12,362 nucleotides of DNA, taken from JBKJZO01 sp046715235. GTDB lineage: Bacteria; Actinomycetota; Actinomycetes; BP-191. Position 1 is the first letter of the stretch, and each line of letters starts with the position of its first letter. The stretch spans positions 1 through 12,362 of the forward strand of contig JBKJZO010000114.1 of NCBI GenBank assembly GCA_046715235.1, written 5' to 3'. Below the pieces are notes generated by a model. It saw only the letters and a program-made list of their open reading frames with translations, was not told the origin of the DNA and searched no databases. The position numbers and the translations under genes are program-made. This document shows, piece after piece, positions 6,967-12,362 of the stretch.

Positions 6967-7781
6967 GTGTCGCCTCGCGCTTGAGATTCGCAGCGACCAT
7001 GCGTTCCGACGAGCCTGATCTCGCGCTCGCGTGCCTCATGATCGGCGCCGAGCTGCACCCTGATCTTGACGTCGAAGCCGCTTTGGGTGAACTCGATGCC
7101 CTGGCAGCGGCACTCTCAGACGCGCTTGTGGCCGAGGCGTCGGCGTACGACCAGGCTTCTGCTTTGAGAGCGGCACTCGGCGACAGGGCGGGTTTTCGCG
7201 GGTACGGCGGCGACTACGGCGACCTGCGCGCCTCGCTGTTGCACGAGGTGCTGCGCCGGCGTCGAGGGCTGCCGATCCTGCTTTCGATCGTCTACCTGGA
7301 GGTCGCGCGGCGGGCCGGGATCCCGGCGTACGGGATCGGGCTGCCCGGGCATTTCGTCGTCGGCGTGGGGGACACGATCAACCCGACCCTGCTCGATCCG
7401 TTCGTGGGGGGGCGACTCACGACGATGAGCGAGCTGGGCGCTCGGGTGGCCGACGCGGGCGGCGCTCCGATCTCGTCGCGCGATCTGGCCCCGTGGGGAC
7501 CGGTGGAGATCGTGGCTCGCGTGCTCAACAACATCCGCGGGCACGCGGCGCGCACCGCCGACGTACGAACCCGGCTGTGGGCGACGGACCTCGCCCTGTT
7601 GCTGCCCGCGCACCAGGTGCAACTGCGCCGCGAGCGCGGCGAGATGCGAGCGCGGCTCGGCGACTTCGTCGGCGCCGCCGCCGACCTCGAGGAGTACGCC
7701 GACGCGATCGAGCTCGCTGACGAGGCGGCCGCCGCACGAGCAGTCGCCGACGCCAAGTTGGTCCGCTCCCGCCTCAACTAG
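6963..7781 (+). CDS. SirB1/transglutaminase-like family protein
   Basis: Protein of 272 residues starting at GTG 6963, which overlaps the previous stop by GTGA. A helical N-terminal region (about 5-75) leads to the Transglut_core2 segment: RRRGLPILLSIVYLEVARRAG (about 99-119), GIGLPGHFVVG with His130, and LLDPFVGG with Asp145. The position where true transglutaminases have the nucleophilic cysteine is occupied here by Ser108 or a neighbour, as is usual in the SirB1 family, so peptidase or transglutaminase activity is doubtful. The C-terminal part (about 185-270) is alpha-helical and TPR-like (LRRERGEMRARLGDFVGAAADL). Probably cytoplasmic; no signal peptide. The start could instead be ATG 6999, but the overlap favours 6963. 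The function of the family is not settled. Confidence 0.85.
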   Translation: MSVASRLRFAATMRSDEPDLALACLMIGAELHPDLDVEAALGELDALAAALSDALVAEASAYDQASALRAALGDRAGFRGYGGDYGDLRASLLHEVLRRRRGLPILLSIVYLEVARRAGIPAYGIGLPGHFVVGVGDTINPTLLDPFVGGRLTTMSELGARVADAGGAPISSRDLAPWGPVEIVARVLNNIRGHAARTADVRTRLWATDLALLLPAHQVQLRRERGEMRARLGDFVGAAADLEEYADAIELADEAAAARAVADAKLVRSRLN

Positions 7782-7811
7782 CGCGCCGCGCTCACCACCC
7801 CCCTCGCCGGT

Positions 7812-7822
7812 CCCCGCCGGGG
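7812..7822. terminator. Short GC hairpin between convergent genes
   Basis: CCCC-GCC-GGGG in the 50-base gap between the SirB1-type gene and pyk, with partial extension by CCG/CGG. There is no T tract on either side. A weak candidate for a bidirectional terminator. Confidence 0.35.
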
Positions 7823-7831
7823 TGCGGCGGG

Positions 7832-9262
7832 CTAGGCGTTGACGGGCGGGAGCGCCGAGTCGACGTGGTGCACGAGCATGCGGTTGGTGCCGCCGATCTG
7901 ACCCGGTGCGCCGGCGACGACGATGACCGTGTCGCCGTCCTTCGCCACGCCGGTCGACAGCGCGAACTGGTTGGCCTGCGCCATCAGCGCGAGCGAGTCG
8001 TCGGCCGACTCGACGAACGCGGCCTGGACGCCGTGGTGCAACGCCGTCAACCGCACCGTCTGCTCCGACGGCGACAGCGCGAGGATCGGCACGCCCGGAC
8101 GGAACGCCGACACGAGGCGACTCGACGCTCCGGTCGTCGTGTGTACGACGACCGCGACGGCATTGAGGTCGATGACCGCCTGGCAGACGGCTCGGGCGAC
8201 GGCCCGGGCGGCACTGATGGGCCCGTGCGGCAATGGCCGCCCGCGAGATGCCCAGGGCGCCGACTCGGCGGTGTCGCAGATGCGCCGCATGTAGCGGACC
8301 GCCTCGATCGGGTGGGCGCCCACGGCTGTCTCGGCCGAGAGCATGACGGCGTCGGTGCCGTCGAAGACCGCGTTGGCGATGTCGCTCGCCTCGGCGCGCG
8401 TAGGCCGCGTCTCGACGATCATGCTCTCGAGCATCTCGGTGGCCGTGATGACGGGGATCGCGTGCGCATTGGCGGCCGCGATGAACCGCTTCTGCAAGAT
8501 CGGCACCTGCTCTGGGCCGGCCTCAACGCCGAGGTCACCGCGCGCGACCATGATGGCGTCGACGGCGTCGAGGATTTCGTCGAGGTGCTCGCTCGCCTCC
8601 GGCCGCTCGAGCTTGGCGACGATCAGGGTGTTGGCACCCAGGGCGTCGATGGCCGCGCGCAGCCGCAGCACGTCGGCTGCCTTCTGTACGAACGACAGCG
8701 CGACGTAGTCGACACCCGCAGCGACCATCGCCTCCAGGTCGTGCAGGTCCTTGGGCGTGGGGCTCTGCGCGGTCACCGCCACGCCGGGCAGGTTGATGCC
8801 TTTGCGCGCTTCGAGCACTCCCGGCCGCTCGACGACAGCGGTCACCTCGTCGCCGGTCACGTCGATGACCCGCGCTTCGATGGTTCCGTCGGCGAACTGA
8901 ATGCGATCGCCTGGCCGGACATCATCGGCGAGGTGCTCGTAGACGCACGGGATGCAGTCGTCGGCACACGTCGCCGTACCCGAACGAATGCGGATGCGCT
9001 GATCGTGGTGCAGGAGCACACCGCCCTGCGGCAACTCGCCGACGCGCATCTTCGGGCCCTGGAGGTCGGCCAGAACCGCTACGTGCCGCCCTATTTGCTC
9101 AGCGACGCTGCGCACCAGCGCAACCTCGGCCGCGTGGTCCTCGAGCACCCCGTGCGAGCAGTTAATGCGTACGACGTCAACGCCGGCCGCGAGCAGCTCC
9201 CGCAGCTTGGGCTCGTCGTTGCACGCGGGGCCCAGGGTCGCGACGATCTTGGTGAAGGGCAT
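7832..9262 (-). CDS. pyk: Pyruvate kinase
   Basis: Protein of 476 residues catalysing phosphoenolpyruvate + ADP to pyruvate + ATP, the last step of glycolysis. Seen: KIVATLGPA at 5-13, RINCSHG at 32-38, DLQGPKMR at 66-73, GINLPGV at 155-161, the catalytic Lys217 in IVAKLERPEA, the metal-binding acidic motif IMVARGDLGVE at 237-247, and ITATEMLESM plus RPTRAEASDIANAVFDGTDAVMLSAET at 272-312. The B-domain lid (about 73-165) contains an unusual Cys99-x3-Cys103-x2-Cys106 cluster. Leu67-Gln68 and Lys71 replace the Thr-Lys and Glu of potassium-dependent enzymes. The C-terminal effector domain (about 350-476) is complete. The ATG at 9262 has GGAAGGAG seven bases upstream; upstream in-frame codons lack a comparable site. 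Confidence 0.96.
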   Translation of the reverse strand: MPFTKIVATLGPACNDEPKLRELLAAGVDVVRINCSHGVLEDHAAEVALVRSVAEQIGRHVAVLADLQGPKMRVGELPQGGVLLHHDQRIRIRSGTATCADDCIPCVYEHLADDVRPGDRIQFADGTIEARVIDVTGDEVTAVVERPGVLEARKGINLPGVAVTAQSPTPKDLHDLEAMVAAGVDYVALSFVQKAADVLRLRAAIDALGANTLIVAKLERPEASEHLDEILDAVDAIMVARGDLGVEAGPEQVPILQKRFIAAANAHAIPVITATEMLESMIVETRPTRAEASDIANAVFDGTDAVMLSAETAVGAHPIEAVRYMRRICDTAESAPWASRGRPLPHGPISAARAVARAVCQAVIDLNAVAVVVHTTTGASSRLVSAFRPGVPILALSPSEQTVRLTALHHGVQAAFVESADDSLALMAQANQFALSTGVAKDGDTVIVVAGAPGQIGGTNRMLVHHVDSALPPVNA

Positions 9263-9269
9263 CGGCCCG

Positions 9270-9277
9270 CTCCTTCC
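9270..9277 (-). promoter_or_regulatory. Shine-Dalgarno of pyk
   Basis: GGAAGGAG on the minus strand, seven bases before ATG 9262. It rules out the longer open frame that continues upstream to 9481. Confidence 0.8.
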
Positions 9278-9289
9278 CGTCGGCGAATT

Positions 9290-9300
9290 GGAACCGTTCC
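9290..9300. promoter_or_regulatory. Small palindrome upstream of pyk
   Basis: GGAAC-C-GTTCC, a perfect 5-1-5 inverted repeat, lies 27 bases before the pyk start in the 233-base divergent region 9263-9495. Its placement would suit an operator or a site near the transcription start. On the minus strand GATTAT (9307-9302) lies just upstream and could be a -10. Nothing else clear is seen in this intergenic stretch apart from the candidate -10 at 9464. Confidence 0.3.
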
Positions 9301-9463
9301 CATAATCCTTGCACGCCGCCGACGCCGTTGCGTGTCCCGCGGGTTTCATCCCGGTGAAGATCGCCCTCGACGTAACCGCCCGGCGAAGTGGGCGTTTTCG
9401 TCGAACCGCGCGGCCAGGGTGCGGGGTGTGGACGACCGGCGTACGACGCCCCGGCGCGTCGGG

Positions 9464-9469
9464 TACCCT
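9464..9469 (+). promoter_or_regulatory. Possible -10 of the metalloprotease gene
   Basis: TACCCT fits TAnnnT and would give a 5' leader of about 20 bases carrying the G-run ribosome-binding tract (9486-9491) before ATG 9496. No -35 was recognised. Confidence 0.3.
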
Positions 9470-9495
9470 CGGCCGGTACATCTTTGGGGGGTGTC

Positions 9496-11148
9496 ATGTT
9501 GTTTCCGCGCGGGTCAGCAGCGCGTTTTCGCACCGCTGTGACGGCCGCGCTGGTTGCGACGGTCACGCTCATCGGGCCCGCTGCCGGAGTGGCCGTCGCC
9601 GCGGCAACCGACGACCTGTCGGCGGCTTTCAACCCGACGGAGCTCTCGGGCACTGTGGGCGACGAGGCGTCCTTCACGGCGTACATGAAGAACGAGGACC
9701 CGGCCTACGCCAACCGCAGCGGTCCGGCGGCAATGACCCTGGCGCTGGGCGGCAGCACGTTGGTGTCGCTGACCAGCTTCTCGGGCACCTGCGACCTGGC
9801 CACCGCGACCTGCAGCTACCCGGCGGGCCTCTCCGGGCAGGGCAGGGTCTCGATCAACGCCCGGGTGCAGCTCGTGAGCACCGGCACGATCACCGCGACC
9901 GCTGTGCTCACGGGCACAGACATCAATCCGGCCAACAACACCGCGACGCTCCCGGTGACCGCCATCCCACCGGCCCCGACCGCACTCACGCTCACCGCGA
10001 CGCCGCACCCGGTACCAGCGGGCGGCGAGGTGACGCTCACAGGCACGCTGACGACTGCCGACGGAACGCCGGTGCCCTACGCCTCTATTCGGATCTTGCG
10101 ACAGGCCGCCAGCGAAGCCGACTTCACGGAGGTCGTGAAGCGATCAACTGACGCCCAGGGTGTGATGCAGGTCGAGGACGAGCCGGCGCTGAACTCGACC
10201 TACAAGGCGGTGTACGACGGCTCGGGCTTCTATAGCGCGACGGACCTCGCCGCGAGCGAGTCCGCGCCCATTCCCGTGACCGTCGCGTACGGCGTCACGG
10301 CGACTACATCGCCGGTCGCGGTCCCGCCAGGGGGCGTGGTCACCGTCACGGTCGAGGTGAAGGGCAGCCGGCCGGGCCGGGCCATCAGCGTCCAACAGCG
10401 GCTGGGCAACGGCGCGTGGAAGACGATTGCGCGCACGAAGCTCGGCCGGGGCAGCAAAGCCCAGGTGCAGGTCACCCGGCTGAGCTCGCGCGGCACTTAC
10501 ACCTACCGGGCGGTGGCCGCCGCCGACGCATCGCACGCCGCTGGCAGCGGCGACGCCAAGACGCTGGTCACCACGACCGGCCGCGGCAGTGTGCACGCCT
10601 GGGCACCGCTGAATGGAACTAGGGCACGCCCCGTTCGGTGGAACCCGTGCGCCCCGATCGTCTACTACGTCAATCCACGGCGGATGCCCGCCTACGGCAT
10701 GGCCGACCTGCGGGAGTCACTCCGGCGCGTGAGCATGGTCAGCGGCCTGACGTTCCGGTACGGCGGCGCGAGCTCGGTCGTACCGACGCCGTCGTACAAA
10801 GGACCTCGCGGGACGGTTGTGATCGCGTGGGCGACTCCGACGGAGTCGAAGGGGCTCTTGAGTCCGTTCGCTGCCGGAGTCGGCGGGTTCACCAGCCGTC
10901 GAGGCCAGATCATGAGCGGCGCGCTCGTCATCAACGCGTCGTACCTGCGCGCCACAGAATCCGGATTCGGCAAAGGGTCGCCGCACGGGCTCGTACTGAT
11001 GCACGAGCTGGGCCACGTCGTCGGGCTCGATCACGTCAACGAGCACCTGTCGATGATGCATCCGGCGGCGAGCCTGCCGGCTGCCGTCTGGGGAGCCGGC
11101 GACATCGCCGGTCTTCAGGCGGTCGGTCGGCGCGCCGGCTGCCTCTGA
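9496..11148 (+). CDS. Secreted matrixin-like zinc metalloprotease with N-terminal beta-sandwich domains
   Basis: Protein of 550 residues. The Sec signal peptide spans about 1-36 (basic start, hydrophobic core, cleavage near AVA-AAT). Next come a CARDB/DUF11-like beta domain (about 40-157, with a Cys99/Cys106 pair), an Ig-like domain (about 160-265) and a second Ig-like or linker-type domain (about 266-360). A C-terminal catalytic domain follows (about 365-550). That domain opens with PVRWNPCAPIVYYVNP, typical of actinobacterial matrixins, and contains HELGHVVGLDH at 503-513 (zinc ligands His503, His507, His513; catalytic Glu504), followed by SMMHP with Met521 as the metzincin Met-turn. No pro-domain cysteine switch is recognised. 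ATG 9496 is chosen because it directly precedes the signal peptide and follows a G-rich ribosome-binding tract. Substrate unknown. Convergent with the flavin reductase gene. Confidence 0.88.
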   Translation: MLFPRGSAARFRTAVTAALVATVTLIGPAAGVAVAAATDDLSAAFNPTELSGTVGDEASFTAYMKNEDPAYANRSGPAAMTLALGGSTLVSLTSFSGTCDLATATCSYPAGLSGQGRVSINARVQLVSTGTITATAVLTGTDINPANNTATLPVTAIPPAPTALTLTATPHPVPAGGEVTLTGTLTTADGTPVPYASIRILRQAASEADFTEVVKRSTDAQGVMQVEDEPALNSTYKAVYDGSGFYSATDLAASESAPIPVTVAYGVTATTSPVAVPPGGVVTVTVEVKGSRPGRAISVQQRLGNGAWKTIARTKLGRGSKAQVQVTRLSSRGTYTYRAVAAADASHAAGSGDAKTLVTTTGRGSVHAWAPLNGTRARPVRWNPCAPIVYYVNPRRMPAYGMADLRESLRRVSMVSGLTFRYGGASSVVPTPSYKGPRGTVVIAWATPTESKGLLSPFAAGVGGFTSRRGQIMSGALVINASYLRATESGFGKGSPHGLVLMHELGHVVGLDHVNEHLSMMHPAASLPAAVWGAGDIAGLQAVGRRAGCL

Positions 11149-11166
11149 CCCACTGGTGGTCATTTT
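11146..11166 (+). terminator. Short terminator-like hairpin after the metalloprotease
   Basis: TGACC-CACTGGT-GGTCA (11146-11162) begins at the stop codon itself and is followed by TTTT. The stem is only 5 bp, so it is weak, but position and T-run fit an intrinsic terminator in the 32-base convergent gap. Confidence 0.4.
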
Positions 11167-11180
11167 GGCGGACTGCTCGG

Positions 11181-11666
11181 TCAGGTGAGGGTGCGGTACC
11201 TGCCGCGGTAGAAGACCAGCGGCTTCGCGTCGCCGGGCGAGACGTCGAACGTGACCACCTCACCGATCACGATTGTGTGATCGCCCGCGTCCTGCGTCGC
11301 CGACACGCGGCATTCGAAGGTCGCCAACGAACCGTCGAACAAGACGACGCCGGTCGTGCCCGAGCGGTGCCCGAATCCGGCTGACCGCGCGTCCAGCGGT
11401 CGTCCTCGGCGCGCGAACCACCGGGAGATCTCAGCCTGCCCGTCGGAGAGCACGCTCACCCCGAAGATGCCCGCGTCGAGCACGGCGCGGTGGAAACGCG
11501 CGGCCTTGTCGACGCTGACCAGCAGCAGCAGCGGATCGAGTGAGACGGACGTGAACGAGTTGGCCGTCATGGCGTGGTCGGTCTCGCCGACCCGCGTCGT
11601 CACCACGGTCACGCCGGTTGCAAACCTGCTCGCCGCCTCGCGGAACGAGAGCGCGCTGAGCGGCAT
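11181..11666 (-). CDS. Flavin reductase family protein (FMN-binding split barrel)
   Basis: Protein of 161 residues of the PF01613 flavin reductase-like family, which binds FMN and usually reduces flavin with NAD(P)H for a partner monooxygenase. Seen: FATGVTVVTTRVG near 15-27, HAMTANSFTSVSLDPLLLLVSVD near 31-53 (the usual flavin-binding strand-turn with T-A-N-S-F-T-S-V-S-L-x-P), FGVSVLSDGQ, and GDHTIVIGEV near 128-137, a well-conserved turn. The length is typical. ATG 11666 is only five bases after the stop of the RR-GAF gene, so the two are almost certainly one operon; GAG just before the start is a weak ribosome-binding site. No monooxygenase partner is in the window, so its substrate is unknown. 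Confidence 0.92.
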   Translation of the reverse strand: MPLSALSFREAASRFATGVTVVTTRVGETDHAMTANSFTSVSLDPLLLLVSVDKAARFHRAVLDAGIFGVSVLSDGQAEISRWFARRGRPLDARSAGFGHRSGTTGVVLFDGSLATFECRVSATQDAGDHTIVIGEVVTFDVSPGDAKPLVFYRGRYRTLT

Positions 11667-11671
11667 CTCGC

Positions 11672-12362
11672 TCAGGCTGACGACACCGAGTGCCGTGCGT
11701 TGTCGATAACGATCGCCGCCGGCGCCTCAAGCAACTTCAGGGTCGAGAACGCCGTCTCGCTGAACGCCTGCTTCTGCGACGACGACAGCGCGAGTACGCC
11801 GACGACGCGGCCGCCGTGACCGCGCAGCGGCATCGACAGGAACGTGCCGAGCTCGCCTTCCTCGTCCTCGTCGAGCAGCCCGTCGGGGTCGGCAACGCGC
11901 GCGTCGAGCTGCGAGACGTCGTACGCCTGCCCTGAGGACTGCGCGACGACCTCGGCGGCGTCCTCGAGGAACTGCCGGTAGTGCTCGAGTGACGCGCTCT
12001 CCTTGACCCGGATGTAGGCCACCCGCTCCTGCACGAGAAGTACGGAGGCCAGGTGGTAGTCGACGAAACGGCTCACCACGTCGAGCAGCCCGGCGACGGT
12101 CTCCTCGAAGCGCTGCGTCGTCGCCGCCAGCTCGGTGACGGCAGCCGCGACGGAGGTCTCGAACAGCTTGCGGTCGAGCAACTCGGTGATCTTGGTCAAC
12201 ACGTCGTCGTCGTCGAGATCGACGACGTCGGCCTTGAGCGCGGGGCGACCCCCGCGGGCGTCGTCGGCTGCCTTGAGCACACCCTCGATCGCAGCCGTCA
12301 GCTGCGGGGCCTCGAAGTCCTTGGTGAGGTAGTCGTCGGCCCCCGCGCTGCGGCCCCAGTAC
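11672..12362 (-). CDS. Response-regulator receiver/GAF domain protein, partial
   Basis: Partial gene; the N-terminus lies beyond base 12362 and 229 C-terminal residues are visible. The first visible residues, GADDYLTKDFEAPQL, are the end of a receiver domain: the conserved Lys is present, but the usual following Pro (K-P-F) is Asp. An acidic linker (DVVDLDDDDV) and a helical stretch (LLDRKLFETSVAAAVTELA) lead to a GAF domain of about 140 residues ending in LSMPLRGHGGRVVGVLAL and a helix. The protein ends soon after the GAF domain, with no DNA-binding, kinase or cyclase output visible. A GTG at 12280 could be taken as a start, but the frame stays open with receiver sequence upstream, so it is rejected. 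The GAF ligand is unknown. The gene is followed by the flavin reductase gene. Confidence 0.82.
   Translation of the reverse strand, partial: YWGRSAGADDYLTKDFEAPQLTAAIEGVLKAADDARGGRPALKADVVDLDDDDVLTKITELLDRKLFETSVAAAVTELAATTQRFEETVAGLLDVVSRFVDYHLASVLLVQERVAYIRVKESASLEHYRQFLEDAAEVVAQSSGQAYDVSQLDARVADPDGLLDEDEEGELGTFLSMPLRGHGGRVVGVLALSSSQKQAFSETAFSTLKLLEAPAAIVIDNARHSVSSA

Noticed and set aside
7865..9541. A 558-codon open frame opposite pyk
   Set aside because: It is antisense to a complete pyruvate kinase with all motifs and has no recognisable protein features.
12198..12232. Inverted repeat of GTCGTC/GACGAC units
   Set aside because: It is within the coding sequence of an Asp-rich linker; the symmetry follows from Asp and Val codons.
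12278..12280. GTG 12280 as the start of the GAF protein
   Set aside because: The frame stays open upstream to the window end and encodes the C-terminal part of a receiver domain, so this is an internal valine.

Overview
The window is a dense, very GC-rich stretch of actinobacterial chromosome, by gene content an actinomycete. GTG starts are common, genes overlap by GTGA, and the order LOG protein / dapE / dapD / dapC / fdxA / SirB1-type gene fits an actinobacterial lysine-biosynthesis neighbourhood. I cannot name a genus. No tRNA, rRNA, CRISPR array, insertion sequence or phage gene is visible. No gene-free stretch exceeds 300 bases; the longest is the 233-base pyk/protease intergenic region (9263-9495).

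Layout. (1) 1-767, minus: the first 255 residues of a LOG-family phosphoribohydrolase, cut by the window edge and probably leaderless. (2) 768-943: a divergent promoter region holding a perfect 54-bp tandem duplication of a long imperfect palindrome. (3) 944-1570, plus: a PF06475-type glycolipid-binding protein, whose stop codon overlaps that of convergent dapE. (4) 1567-4552, minus: dapC-dapD-dapE with 4-nt GTGA overlaps, covering the succinylase branch of diaminopimelate/lysine synthesis. DapD is of the short E. coli-like type. (5) 4580-6232, minus: two tandem paralogous secreted FG-GAP-like repeat proteins lying between fdxA and dapC. (6) 6330-6644, minus: seven-iron ferredoxin fdxA, followed by a strong hairpin. 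(7) 6736-7781, plus: a 76-residue stand-alone copy of the SH3-like N-terminal domain normally fused to a GNAT acetyltransferase, overlapping by GTGA a SirB1-type transglutaminase-like gene. (8) 7832-9262, minus: pyruvate kinase with the sequence signature of potassium-independent enzymes and an unusual cysteine cluster. (9) 9496-11148, plus: a secreted multidomain matrixin-like metalloprotease. (10) 11181-12362, minus: a response-regulator/GAF protein (N-terminus beyond the window) followed five bases later by a flavin reductase.

How they fit together: the dap genes supply meso-diaminopimelate for the cell wall and lysine. FdxA and pyruvate kinase are core metabolism. The two repeat proteins and the metalloprotease are the exported, accessory part. 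The RR-GAF/flavin reductase pair looks like a sensory or redox operon. The most unusual points are the duplicated palindrome, the FG-GAP pair inside a conserved neighbourhood, the orphan SH3-like domain, the E. coli-like DapD and a strongly enriched heptamer (GTACGAC).
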